Source: JTS-RE37 sp041744575 (lineage in GTDB: Bacteria > Bacteroidota > Bacteroidia > Flavobacteriales > Flavobacteriaceae). Taken from it: a stretch of DNA of 48,945 nucleotides. The notes beneath the pieces are model-generated. The model worked only from the letters and a program-made list of their open reading frames with translations, did not search any database and was not told where the DNA came from. The stretch spans positions 1-48,945 of the forward strand of contig JBGTKP010000019.1 in assembly GCA_041744575.1 (NCBI GenBank), in the 5' to 3' direction. Numbering within the stretch: position 1 is the stretch's first letter; every line of letters starts with the position of its first letter. The translations under genes and the position numbers were made by a program. Shown in pieces: positions 7,523 to 16,313 of the stretch.

Positions 7523-8449
7523 GTGGTAACAGTTCAAAGCATTTCTAAATACGATAAAAAGCGACCGACAGCGATAACGATTGGCACTTTTGACGGCGTA
7601 CATCTGGGTCACAAGAAAATCCTCCAACAACTTATCAAGACCGCCAACGCGAGTCAATTGCAGTCGACCTTACTGACGTTCTTCCCTCATCCAAGAATGG
7701 TACTTCAAAAAGATACGGATATCAAGTTGCTGAATACGATGGAGGAAAAGCAACAGATAATGGATCAGATAGGCCTGGAATGTCTGGTCATTCACCCGTT
7801 TACACAGGAATTTTCAAGACTTACCGCTTTGGAGTTTGTCCGGGATATCCTGGTTGATTCCCTGGATGTAAAAAGGATCATCACCGGTTATGACCACAGG
7901 TTCGGACGCAATCGGAATGCGACTATCAAGGACCTGATAGCCTTTGGTGAAAAGTACGATTTTATGGTGGAAGAAATTCCGGCACAGCAATACGATCACG
8001 TTTCAATAAGCTCGACTAAAATCCGCAATGCGCTTATGGAAGGTGATATGAAGACGGCAAACACGTATCTTGGTTACGCCTATCTGTTGACCGGAAATGT
8101 CGTTCAGGGCAAGGGTCTTGGCCGAAAGCTGGACTTCCCCACGGCCAATCTTCACATAGAGGAATCCTACAAACTGATCCCAAAAAACGGGGTTTACGTC
8201 GTGCGATGTCACTATCATGGAACAGCTATTTTTGGGATGATGAATATTGGCTACACCCCAACAGTGTCCGGAACGGAAAAAAAGATTGAAATTCACTTCC
8301 TTGACTTTGAGGGTGATCTTTACGGTGAAAAAATTCAGATTGAGATTCTGGAACGCATCAGGGATGAACATAAATTCAGCTCCCTGGAGGCCCTGAAACG
8401 ACAATTACAAAAAGATCGCGAAACTTCGCTATCCATAATCCCGAGGTAA
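7523..8449 (+). CDS. ribF: Bifunctional riboflavin kinase/FAD synthetase
   Basis: This 308-aa RibF makes FMN from riboflavin and FAD from FMN. The N-terminal adenylyltransferase domain shows TIGTFDGVHLGHKKIL and GYDHRFGRNR. The C-terminal kinase domain shows GNVVQGKGLGRKLDFPTAN and KNGVYVV. The only usable start is GTG at 7523: an in-frame TAA lies directly upstream (7520-7522), and the next residues already match the family N-terminus. It is divergent from the metalloprotease across a 50-nt gap with no clear consensus promoter. Its TAA abuts the ATG of the HTTM gene. Confidence 0.95.
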   Translation: MVTVQSISKYDKKRPTAITIGTFDGVHLGHKKILQQLIKTANASQLQSTLLTFFPHPRMVLQKDTDIKLLNTMEEKQQIMDQIGLECLVIHPFTQEFSRLTALEFVRDILVDSLDVKRIITGYDHRFGRNRNATIKDLIAFGEKYDFMVEEIPAQQYDHVSISSTKIRNALMEGDMKTANTYLGYAYLLTGNVVQGKGLGRKLDFPTANLHIEESYKLIPKNGVYVVRCHYHGTAIFGMMNIGYTPTVSGTEKKIEIHFLDFEGDLYGEKIQIEILERIRDEHKFSSLEALKRQLQKDRETSLSIIPR

Positions 8450-9784
8450 ATGTTCTGCCGTTTTCTGTTTCAAAGGATCGATAACAGCCCATTGCTGCTT
8501 TTTCGGATGTTCTTTGGACTCCTTATCAGCCTGGAATGTTATGGGGCAATCGCGACAGGCTGGATCCGCAGGACCTTAATTGACCCAAAATTCACCTTTA
8601 CCTTCATCGGATTTGAATGGTTGCAGCCGCTTCCGGGAAACGGGATGTACTTCTACTATTTCATCATGGGCACCCTGGGTATTTTCGTGGCAGTGGGATA
8701 TAAATACCGATGGAGCATGATTGCCTTTACAATACTCTGGACAGGCACCTACCTCATGCAAAAATCCTCATACAACAACCACTACTACCTGCTTATCCTT
8801 ATCTCCTTTATTATGTGCTTTTTACCTGCCAACAGGGCCTATTCCCTGGATAGCAGAGCAGATCCGTCCCTGGTTAGTCACTCCATGTATCGATATGTCA
8901 AATGGCTGTTTGTCCTGCAGTTATTCATTGTGTATACCTATGCAGCTGTTGCAAAACTGTATGCAGACTGGCTAGATTTCAGTTTTGTAAAGGTGCTGAT
9001 GCAGACCAAGGCAGACTATTTTTTAATTGGCGATATACTACAGGTATTATGGTTGCATAAACTGATCGCTGTCGCCGGGGTATTCTTCGATTTACTTATT
9101 GTGCCCGCTCTCTTATGGCGACGCACCAGGGCCGCAGCCTTTATTTTTTCCATTTTTTTTCACCTTTTTAATTCCATAGTTTTTCAGATAGGTATCTTTC
9201 CCTACCTCTCTCTCGCCTTTACCCTATTCTTCTTTGACCCGGAATCTATCCGGTCGCTTTTTTTCAAATGCAAGCCCAAATGGGAAGACCAAAGTGTAAT
9301 TCCCCTATCACGACCAACCTGGATTTATTTTGGATGGGGAATTTATTTTCTGATACAGATTCTCTTGCCCGTAAGGCATCATTTTATTAAAGACGATGTC
9401 CTATGGACGGAAGAGGGACACCGGATGAGTTGGCGTATGATGCTCCGCAACCGCGACGGTCTTATACAGTTCAGAGTGGTGAGAAAAGACAATCAGGCAT
9501 CGGAACTTATAAAACTTAAGGATTACCTCACAAGTAAGCAATTGAACAGGGTGGCTTCCTACCCGGATTTCATATGGCAGTTTGCCCAGCATTTGCGAAA
9601 AGAATATGCCGCAAAAGGAATTCCCATTGCCGTCTATGTAAAATCGGATATAAGTATTAACGGAAAGCCGCGCCGTCCTTTTATTGATCCAGAAGTGGAC
9701 CTTGCCTCCCAGCCCTGGGACCCTTTCGGACATCATGACTGGATTCTTCCCGCTCCATGGTCGGCCAGAGAAACACCTGATTAG
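8450..9784 (+). CDS. HTTM domain membrane protein (vitamin K-dependent gamma-carboxylase-like)
   Basis: The 444-aa product has several hydrophobic segments in its first 290 residues (e.g. GMYFYYFIMGTLGIFVAVGY, LLILISFIMCFLP, YLSLAFTLFFF) and a soluble C-terminal part. RIDNSPLLLFRMFFGLL, the SSYNNHYYL loop and the overall length match the bacterial HTTM family, which is related to vitamin K-dependent gamma-glutamyl carboxylase. The substrate of the bacterial forms is not established. It starts directly after the ribF stop codon, so it is co-translated with the FMN/FAD enzyme. No consensus promoter is seen between them. Confidence 0.88.
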   Translation: MFCRFLFQRIDNSPLLLFRMFFGLLISLECYGAIATGWIRRTLIDPKFTFTFIGFEWLQPLPGNGMYFYYFIMGTLGIFVAVGYKYRWSMIAFTILWTGTYLMQKSSYNNHYYLLILISFIMCFLPANRAYSLDSRADPSLVSHSMYRYVKWLFVLQLFIVYTYAAVAKLYADWLDFSFVKVLMQTKADYFLIGDILQVLWLHKLIAVAGVFFDLLIVPALLWRRTRAAAFIFSIFFHLFNSIVFQIGIFPYLSLAFTLFFFDPESIRSLFFKCKPKWEDQSVIPLSRPTWIYFGWGIYFLIQILLPVRHHFIKDDVLWTEEGHRMSWRMMLRNRDGLIQFRVVRKDNQASELIKLKDYLTSKQLNRVASYPDFIWQFAQHLRKEYAAKGIPIAVYVKSDISINGKPRRPFIDPEVDLASQPWDPFGHHDWILPAPWSARETPD

Positions 9785-9907
9785 TGCCTATCTTAATACT
9801 GTTGCCTTAATGCCGCCACACCTGATCGGTGCCAAGCTGCCCATGATTCCTGGAATTTGCTGCCGGACTTCTGCACAGCACAGAACGAATGGGATATCCC
9901 AGGGAAA

Positions 9908-9940
9908 TTGATAGAAAATGACAGGATTGCATTAAATTTG
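9908..9940 (+). promoter_or_regulatory. Putative serS promoter (TTG-N22-TAAATTTG)
   Basis: TTG (9908-9910) and TAAATTTG (9933-9940) fit the Bacteroidetes consensus with a 22-nt spacer. The predicted transcript start near 9945 gives a leader of about 15 nt before the ATG at 9960. The rest of the 9785-9953 gap shows no gene or terminator. Confidence 0.55.
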
Positions 9941-9959
9941 CCCGATCTAAAAAGTGAAC

Positions 9960-11231
9960 ATGCTTCAGCTACAGGCCATACGGGAGAAGAAAGATGAAAT
10001 TGTTGCCGCTCTTAAAAAGCGAAATATCGATGCGGGTCCGCTGTTGAATAAAGTGCTTTTTATCGACGAAAAAAGGCGGGCTACGCAAACCGATCTGGAT
10101 GCCGTCCTGGCCGAAGGCAATAGTCTTTCAAGGGAGATAGGTGCTCTTTTTAAAAATGGAAAACAGGAAGAAGCGGGAACACTAAAAGCCCGTTCTATAG
10201 TCCTGAAGGAAGAAGCCAAAAAGATGGGAGATGTGCTTTCAAGCGTAAGCAGAGATCTGGAGGAGACGCTTTACCAGATTCCAAACGTCCCTCATTTGTC
10301 TGTGCCTCAGGGCAATAAACCAGAAGACAATGTTGAGATTTTCAGGGAGGGAAAGATTCCGGATCTGGGCAAAAATGCGGTACCTCACTGGGAACTAGCG
10401 GACAAATATGACCTGATCGACTTTGAACTGGGGGTTAAGATCACCGGGGCGGGTTTCCCGGTATACAAAGGCAAAGGTGCCAAGCTCCAAAGGGCCCTTA
10501 TTAGTTATTTTCTGGACAAAAACACCGCAGCCGGTTACAGGGAAATGCAGGTGCCCCTGTTGGTAAATGAGGCCTCTGGCTTTGGTACCGGACAGCTGCC
10601 TGACAAAGAGGGGCAAATGTACCATGTAGGTTCGGACAACCTCTATCTCATTCCTACTGCTGAGGTTCCGCTTACCAATTTATTGAGGGACACCCTCCTG
10701 GAAAGTGGAGATTTCCCGATTTGTTATACCGGGTATACCCCCTGCTTCCGCAGGGAGGCCGGTAGCTACGGCGCGCATGTCCGCGGACTCAACCGACTCC
10801 ATCAGTTTGACAAAGTAGAGATCGTAAGGATTGAACATCCCTCCAGGTCTTACGAGGCACTTGAAGGCATGGTGGACCATGTTCGTGAGATACTTCGAGA
10901 ATTGCAGTTGCCGTTCAGGATATTGAAGTTATGCGGAGGTGACCTTGGCTTCACTTCGGCACTGACCTATGATTTTGAGGTTTATTCCACTGCCCAAAAG
11001 CGATGGCTGGAGATCAGTTCTGTCTCCAACTTTGAAACTTTTCAGGCAAACCGACTGAAATTGCGCTATAAGGATGCCCAACAGAAGACCCAATTGGCGC
11101 ATACCCTGAATGGCAGCGCCCTGGCACTACCCAGGGTGGTCGCCGGTATCCTGGAGAATAATCAGTCCGAAAAAGGCATAAAAATTCCTGATGTTCTCAT
11201 ACCATATACAGGCTTCGATTATATCAGTTAA
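9960..11231 (+). CDS. serS: Serine--tRNA ligase
   Basis: This 423-aa class II synthetase charges tRNA-Ser. The N-terminal coiled-coil arm (residues 1 to about 105, e.g. RRATQTDLDAVLAEGNSLSR) binds the long variable arm of the tRNA. The catalytic core has the Ser-site TAEVPLTNLLRD, motif 2 TPCFRREAGSYG with RGLNRLHQFDKVE, and motif 3 LNGSALALPRVVAGILENNQ. The ATG at 9960 gives the family N-terminus MLQLQAIREKKDEIV. A GTG six nt upstream (9954) is in frame but less likely. It stands alone with its own promoter. Confidence 0.96.
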   Translation: MLQLQAIREKKDEIVAALKKRNIDAGPLLNKVLFIDEKRRATQTDLDAVLAEGNSLSREIGALFKNGKQEEAGTLKARSIVLKEEAKKMGDVLSSVSRDLEETLYQIPNVPHLSVPQGNKPEDNVEIFREGKIPDLGKNAVPHWELADKYDLIDFELGVKITGAGFPVYKGKGAKLQRALISYFLDKNTAAGYREMQVPLLVNEASGFGTGQLPDKEGQMYHVGSDNLYLIPTAEVPLTNLLRDTLLESGDFPICYTGYTPCFRREAGSYGAHVRGLNRLHQFDKVEIVRIEHPSRSYEALEGMVDHVREILRELQLPFRILKLCGGDLGFTSALTYDFEVYSTAQKRWLEISSVSNFETFQANRLKLRYKDAQQKTQLAHTLNGSALALPRVVAGILENNQSEKGIKIPDVLIPYTGFDYIS

Positions 11232-11379
11232 CCATGCCTTCCTCTGATATTCCCATCACCCGGTCATGACCAGGGTACGCAATTAAGGAAAGGACTTCAC
11301 TTTCCGAGGGAACTGCTTATCAGGGGTGGTCTGAGGAAAGCTTGTATTCCTATTAACAGCTTCTTCAGGGGATCTGTAG

Positions 11380-11387
11380 TATATTTG
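11380..11387 (+). promoter_or_regulatory. -7 box TATATTTG abutting the TPR gene start
   Basis: TATATTTG fits TAnnTTTG exactly and ends 4 nt before the ATG at 11392. With the usual distance from this box to +1, transcription would begin on or next to the A of the start codon. No convincing TTG is seen at -33. The remaining 11232-11388 gap holds only a small hairpin (GGAAAG/CTTTCC, 11287-11305) without a T tract. Confidence 0.45.
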
Positions 11388-11391
11388 TTTG

Positions 11392-13176
11392 ATGAAAGTC
11401 CTGATAACATTACTATTGCTCTTGTTCTGTACGCCCGGATTTGCTCAGGATGATTTTCTCGCTAAGCAATATTTTAATGATGGTGAATTCGAAAAAGCGG
11501 CGGTCTTTTACAAAAAATTGGTTTCTCAGAATCCACGGCGTACTGATTACACAGAAGGTCTGATCGCATGCTATCAGCAATTGGAACAGTATAAAGAGGC
11601 CGAAGAATTTATATTGGATAATATTAAAATGGGTAATCCCTACCCTACGATCTTTATAGAACTCGGCTATAATTACCGGTTGCAGGACAAGGAAGAACTC
11701 GCGCGGGAGAATTATGATATTGCCCTTGATGCGGTTGAGGAAAATCCGAATTACGGATATGGAGTTGGTTTCAGTTTTCAAAGGTATTCCATTCTGGACT
11801 ATGCCCTGAAAGCCTACGCCCGTGCGATGGAATTGAATCCGGACCTGGATTATAATTTTCAAATGGCACGGATATACGGGGAGTTGGGCGACATTGAAAA
11901 AATGTACGAAACCTATTTTGAACTGATCAGCAATGGTAAATCGACCACAGCCAATGTCCTCAGCAATATTGACTCCTTTATCAGTACCGATCCCGAGGAT
12001 GAAAACAATCTTAAACTCAAAAGGGTCCTTTTGGGGAAGTCACAGCAAAAACCGGATCTGGTTTGGAATGAGTTGCTGAGCTGGCTTTTTATTCAGCAAA
12101 AGCAATATGGAAGTGCCTTTAATCAGGAGAAAGCAATTTATAAAAGATCGGAGGGCGGAAATTTGCAGCGCCTGGAAAGTCTTGGTAACATGGCCCTTTC
12201 AGAAAAGGCCACCGAAGATGCCCGGACTATTTTCGAATACATAGTTAATAACAGCAATGATCAGGTTACCAGATTAAATGCTGAATTGAACCTGATTGAT
12301 ATTGAACAGACCAAACCGGGGCTGAAGTCCTTAGAGAATATACAGAAGAAATTTGAAGATCTCCTGGGGCACTACGGATATCAGGGTCAAACGGTACAGC
12401 TTCAAGTGGCCTATGCCAGGTTCCTCACTTTTAAAATGGATCAGCCGGATCGTGCCATTAACATCCTAAAAAAATGTCTCGGACTTTCACTTAACCATCG
12501 CGGAAATGCCTATATAAAACTTGCGCTCGGAGACATCCTGGTATTTGATCAGAAATTTAATGAGGCACTTATCCATTTTTCGCAGGTACAGAAAGCACTG
12601 AAAAATGATGTGCTGGGTCAGGATGCGCGCTTTAAAGTGGCTCAGACCAGCTTCTATAAAGGGGATTTTGACTGGGCCGCAACCCAATTGAAAGTGTTGC
12701 GCAGTTCCACCTCGCAGCTTATCGCGAATGATGCCATGCAATTGAGCCTGCTTATTTCGGACAATTCGCTGGAAGATTCAACCCGCACCGCTCTAAAAAA
12801 ATATGCCCGTGCAGATTTACTGGCCTATCAGAATAAATCCGAAGCAGCCATTAAGGTGTTGGAAGACATTCTTCAGAATCACAAAGGAGAAAAGATAGAA
12901 GATGAGGCCTTGCTCAGACAGGGGGTACTCTATGAGAAAATGAATGACCTTGAGGCGGCCAGGTTCAACTATCAAAAAATCGTTGAATTTTACGGGAGTG
13001 ATATTCTTGCAGATGACGCTTATTTTGCACTGGGGGAATTATACAGAAATCAATTAAATGATCCGCAAAAAGCGATGGAACAATATGAAAAAATAATCTA
13101 TAACTATCAGGATAGTTATTTTTTTCCCCAGGCCCGGAAGAATTTCAGGATGTTGAGGGGAGATTCCATCAATTGA
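11392..13176 (+). CDS. Exported tetratricopeptide-repeat protein
   Basis: The 594-aa product has a signal peptide (MKVLITLLLLLFCTPGFAQ, cleavage near residue 20). TPR-like helical pairs then run over almost the whole mature chain: FNDGEFEKAAVFYKKLVSQNP near the N-terminus, LKAYARAMELNPDLDYNFQ in the middle, and AEALYRQG-like DEALLRQGVLYEKMNDLEAA and ALGELYRNQLNDPQKAMEQYE at the C-terminus. It should be a periplasmic scaffold; the partner is unknown. The ATG at 11392 is preferred over an in-frame TTG at 11389, and it is supported by the promoter position. The order serS-TPR-DUF4286-rsmA-mgtE is, as I remember it, a conserved flavobacterial neighbourhood. Confidence 0.9.
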   Translation: MKVLITLLLLLFCTPGFAQDDFLAKQYFNDGEFEKAAVFYKKLVSQNPRRTDYTEGLIACYQQLEQYKEAEEFILDNIKMGNPYPTIFIELGYNYRLQDKEELARENYDIALDAVEENPNYGYGVGFSFQRYSILDYALKAYARAMELNPDLDYNFQMARIYGELGDIEKMYETYFELISNGKSTTANVLSNIDSFISTDPEDENNLKLKRVLLGKSQQKPDLVWNELLSWLFIQQKQYGSAFNQEKAIYKRSEGGNLQRLESLGNMALSEKATEDARTIFEYIVNNSNDQVTRLNAELNLIDIEQTKPGLKSLENIQKKFEDLLGHYGYQGQTVQLQVAYARFLTFKMDQPDRAINILKKCLGLSLNHRGNAYIKLALGDILVFDQKFNEALIHFSQVQKALKNDVLGQDARFKVAQTSFYKGDFDWAATQLKVLRSSTSQLIANDAMQLSLLISDNSLEDSTRTALKKYARADLLAYQNKSEAAIKVLEDILQNHKGEKIEDEALLRQGVLYEKMNDLEAARFNYQKIVEFYGSDILADDAYFALGELYRNQLNDPQKAMEQYEKIIYNYQDSYFFPQARKNFRMLRGDSIN

Positions 13177-13216
13177 AAGAAGCCGGTGCAAGATTCTACT
13201 GAGTTACTATTCAGTC

Positions 13217-13867
13217 ATGTATATTTATAATGTAACCGTGAATATTGAAAGTGCCGTACATGATCAATGGTTGTCATGGATGAGAGAATTACATATACCT
13301 GACATGCTGTCGACTGGGAAATTTATCCAGGCGACTCTTTCCAGGGTCCTTATTGAAGAAGAAACCGGAGGCATTACGTATTCTGTCCAGTACAGATGTC
13401 AGAACCGCAAAGCGCTGGAGGCTTATTACAAGAAGCACGCTACCCGCATGAGATCAGAGGTTCAAAAAAAATTCCCTGACCGGTTTGTCGCATTCAGAAC
13501 AGAAATGCAGGTCATTGATGAACAATTCACCTTAAATCCAAGCGCCACCTCTTATCTTTTCACCTACGGGACCCTGAGTGATAAAGCCGTTCAGAAAGAA
13601 TTATTTTCCAGAAATCCCTTTGGGACCAGGGACCAGCTAAAGGGGTTCAGGATATCTGACTTCAAGGTGGCAGGGTGTTATCCGACCATTGAAATATCTG
13701 AGGCCAGGGAGGCAGTTGTGGAAGGTGACGTCTATCTCATAAATAAAAAAGAACTCGGTATCGCTGACACCTATGAAGGAGTCGCTTACAAACGAATAAA
13801 AGTCGGCCTGGTTTCCGGGAAAGAGGCATGGGTATATCTGGCGGTGGCTGAAATCAAAGCAACCTGA
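13217..13867 (+). CDS. DUF4286 fused to an AIG2/gamma-glutamylcyclotransferase-like domain
   Basis: The 216-aa single frame has two parts. Residues 1 to about 103 (MYIYNVTVNIESAVHDQWLS, then HIPDMLSTGKF and FVAFRTEMQVIDEQF) match DUF4286, a small ferredoxin-like family usually encoded alone before rsmA in Bacteroidetes. Residues about 112-216 match the GGCT/AIG2 fold: LFTYGTLSD (substrate loop YGTL near residue 117), AVVEGDVYLI, and TYEGVAYKRI, whose Glu aligns with the catalytic Glu of the family. GGCT enzymes release 5-oxoproline from gamma-glutamyl compounds; the substrate here is unknown. The stop lies 7 nt before rsmA, so the genes are co-transcribed. No frameshift is needed to explain the fusion. 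Confidence 0.85.
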   Translation: MYIYNVTVNIESAVHDQWLSWMRELHIPDMLSTGKFIQATLSRVLIEEETGGITYSVQYRCQNRKALEAYYKKHATRMRSEVQKKFPDRFVAFRTEMQVIDEQFTLNPSATSYLFTYGTLSDKAVQKELFSRNPFGTRDQLKGFRISDFKVAGCYPTIEISEAREAVVEGDVYLINKKELGIADTYEGVAYKRIKVGLVSGKEAWVYLAVAEIKAT

Positions 13868-13874
13868 TTTTAGG

Positions 13875-14738
13875 ATGGTGCCAAAAAAAAAGTCAAAAGG
13901 AGCGCTTTCAGAAAACAAGAAAAGGAAGCGGGCGTTGGAACCTGTGAAAGCCAAGAAGTTCCTCGGACAGCATTTTCTGAAGGATGAGGATGTGGCAAGA
14001 CGACTTGCAGAAACGCTGACACTTTCGACCTACCGTTCTGTAATTGAAATAGGTCCTGGAACAGGTATGCTGACAAAATACCTGCTTGAACGCGACCTTG
14101 AGCTTGTAGCCATGGAGCTGGATTCTGAAGCTGTCATCTACCTGAAACACAGTTTTACTCTGGACCATTCCGGCCTTCCTGGCGCCAGGCACTTTCGAAT
14201 TGTGGAAGCCGATTTTCTCAGCTGCGATCTTAAAGCGCTTTTTGGGACTGCTCCCTTTGCGATTATTGGAAACTTCCCCTATAATATTTCGTCTCAGATC
14301 GTATTTAAACTCCTGGAATACCGCCAGCAGGTACCAGAATTTTCAGGGATGTTTCAAAAGGAAGTTGCGCTTCGTATCTGTTCGAAGGAAGGAAATAAGG
14401 TCTATGGCATTTTATCTGTTCTGGTCCAGGCGTTTTACAATGCCACCTATTTATTCACTGTTCCCCCGGAAGTTTTTGAACCGGCCCCGAAAGTTGAATC
14501 CGGGGTATTGCAATTAAATCGCCGCGATGAATTTAAACTTGATTGTGATGAAAGCCTGTTTTTCACCCTGGTGAAAACCGCCTTTAATCACCGCAGGAAA
14601 ACCCTGCGGAATAGCCTGCGCCCTATGGAACTTACAGACCTGCTCCGCGAAAAGCCCATCTTCAGTCGCCGGCCGGAACAACTCACCGTTTCTGAATTTA
14701 TCCAGCTAACCCTCGATGTTGAGAAAGATCGCAGATAA
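13875..14738 (+). CDS. rsmA: 16S rRNA (adenine1518/1519-N6)-dimethyltransferase
   Basis: This 287-aa RsmA (KsgA) dimethylates two adjacent adenines near the 3' end of 16S rRNA, a late step in small-subunit assembly. Motifs are KKFLGQHFLKDEDVARRL, the SAM-binding VIEIGPGTGMLTKYLL, VAMELDSEAV, the catalytic NFPYNISS, and FNHRRKTLRNSL. The first 25 or so residues are Lys-rich (PKKKSKGALSENKKRKR) and longer than the usual N-terminus. A GTG at 13944 would give the short form, but the ATG at 13875 sits 7 nt after the upstream stop and is preferred. Confidence 0.94.
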   Translation: MVPKKKSKGALSENKKRKRALEPVKAKKFLGQHFLKDEDVARRLAETLTLSTYRSVIEIGPGTGMLTKYLLERDLELVAMELDSEAVIYLKHSFTLDHSGLPGARHFRIVEADFLSCDLKALFGTAPFAIIGNFPYNISSQIVFKLLEYRQQVPEFSGMFQKEVALRICSKEGNKVYGILSVLVQAFYNATYLFTVPPEVFEPAPKVESGVLQLNRRDEFKLDCDESLFFTLVKTAFNHRRKTLRNSLRPMELTDLLREKPIFSRRPEQLTVSEFIQLTLDVEKDRR

Positions 14739-14830
14739 TACTTGATCAGATAAGGAGCGGTGGTTTCTTAAAATTATATAGCCGCCATAACTTGAACTCC
14801 CGCTCAGGATGGCAACTCCAAACTTTTCTT

Positions 14831-14838
14831 TAGCTTTG
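14831..14838 (+). promoter_or_regulatory. -7 box TAGCTTTG upstream of mgtE
   Basis: TAGCTTTG matches TAnnTTTG and would start transcription near 14843, about 32 nt before mgtE. No clear -33 TTG lies at the right distance, so this is only a half-match. The 14739-14874 gap contains nothing else recognised. Confidence 0.35.
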
Positions 14839-14874
14839 CGGGGTTCGAAGTAATTCATCCGTAATATCTGCAGC

Positions 14875-16227
14875 ATGGCACCATTCAAACTTAGCGCTGA
14901 GATTGTAGCCGAAATTGAAAATCACATACAAAACCGGCATGATGCGGCCATCCATGCGCTGCTGGGAGATGTACACTATGCCGATGTTGCCGAAATCATC
15001 AATGAGCTGAATGCCGAGGAAGCCACCTATCTAATAAAACTTCTCGACAGTGATAAGACCTCCGACATTCTTACGGAACTGGATGAGGATGTCCGGGAAA
15101 GCATATTGAATAAGTTGTCTTCCAAGGAAATAGCAGGAGAACTGGAAGAACTGGATACAGATGACGCTGCCGATATCATTGCGGAACTTCCCAGGGAAAT
15201 AGTCCAGAAGGTCATTTCCGAAATTGAGGATCGCGAACATGCCAAAGACATTGTTGACCTCCTGCAATATGACGAAAATTCTGCAGGTGGCCTTATGGCC
15301 AAGGAGCTTGTGCGTGTGAATGAGAACTGGACAGTACTTACCTGTGTAAAAGAAATGCGGGCCCAGGCCGAGAATGTGACAAGGGTTCATTCGATCTATG
15401 TTGTGAATGATGAGGAAATCCTGCTGGGACGACTCTCGCTCAAGGATTTGCTGACAACTTCGACTACGGCTCATATCAGAGACGTGTATATTCCAAAGGT
15501 TGATTCTGTAACGGTCAATGAGAAACCTGAGGAAGTAGCCAAGATCATGTCCAAATACGATCTTGAAGCCATTCCGGTGGTGGATCAAATAGGCCGTCTT
15601 GTAGGCAGAATTACAATCGATGACATCGTCGATGTGATCCGTGAAGAGGCGGAAAAGGATTACCAGTTAGCCGCAGGGATTTCCCAGGATGTGGAGGCGG
15701 ATGACAGTATTCTGGACCTGACCCGGGCCCGTTTGCCATGGTTGTTCCTCGGCTTGCTTGGGGGTGTTGGCGCCGCCGCTGTGATGGGTGGTTTTGAATC
15801 GCTTATCGGGAAGCATGCCATCTTATTTTACTTTACGCCACTGATCGCCGCCATGGCCGGCAATGTCGGAGTACAATCGAGTGCCATTATGGTGCAGGGG
15901 ATTGCGAATAATGATCTGAAAGGGAGTATCGGAAACAGGTTGGTGAAGGAAATGTTGCTGGCTGCGTTAAATGGTATCATCCTGGCTACCATTCTCCTCT
16001 TGTTCACCTGGTGGTGGAATGGAGATATTGCCATTTCCCTGGCGATCTCCCTCTCTCTCGTATCGGTGATCATTGTGGCGGGAATTATCGGCACATTTAT
16101 CCCCCTCTTCCTGCATAAACGTGGGATTGACCCTGCCATAGCCACTGGCCCTTTCATCACAACGAGCAACGATATTTTTGGGATCCTCATTTATTTTTCA
16201 ATCGCAAAGTTGCTTTTAGGCTTATGA
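14875..16227 (+). CDS. mgtE: Magnesium transporter MgtE
   Basis: The 450-aa product has the three MgtE parts. An acidic N-domain of repeating helices comes first (YLIKLLDSDKTSDILTELDE, DTDDAADIIAELP). A CBS pair at about residues 130-255 follows, with Mg2+-sensing function in the family (VNDEEILLGRLSLKDLL, EAIPVVDQIGRLVGRITIDD). The C-terminal five-helix channel (about 285-450) carries AAMAGNVGVQSSAIMVQG and GPFITTSNDIFG, the conserved pore segments. It imports Mg2+ across the inner membrane and closes when cytosolic Mg2+ is high. The stop overlaps a potential upstream start of the next frame (ATGA at 16224). Confidence 0.96.
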   Translation: MAPFKLSAEIVAEIENHIQNRHDAAIHALLGDVHYADVAEIINELNAEEATYLIKLLDSDKTSDILTELDEDVRESILNKLSSKEIAGELEELDTDDAADIIAELPREIVQKVISEIEDREHAKDIVDLLQYDENSAGGLMAKELVRVNENWTVLTCVKEMRAQAENVTRVHSIYVVNDEEILLGRLSLKDLLTTSTTAHIRDVYIPKVDSVTVNEKPEEVAKIMSKYDLEAIPVVDQIGRLVGRITIDDIVDVIREEAEKDYQLAAGISQDVEADDSILDLTRARLPWLFLGLLGGVGAAAVMGGFESLIGKHAILFYFTPLIAAMAGNVGVQSSAIMVQGIANNDLKGSIGNRLVKEMLLAALNGIILATILLLFTWWWNGDIAISLAISLSLVSVIIVAGIIGTFIPLFLHKRGIDPAIATGPFITTSNDIFGILIYFSIAKLLLGL

Positions 16228-16313
16228 ACGGCAGGGTCAGATACAGGGCCGGTTGGTTTTATAAAGTTAATTCCGGTCTGTTGAACCTACCGCCTTTTAC
16301 AACCAGAGCTTTT

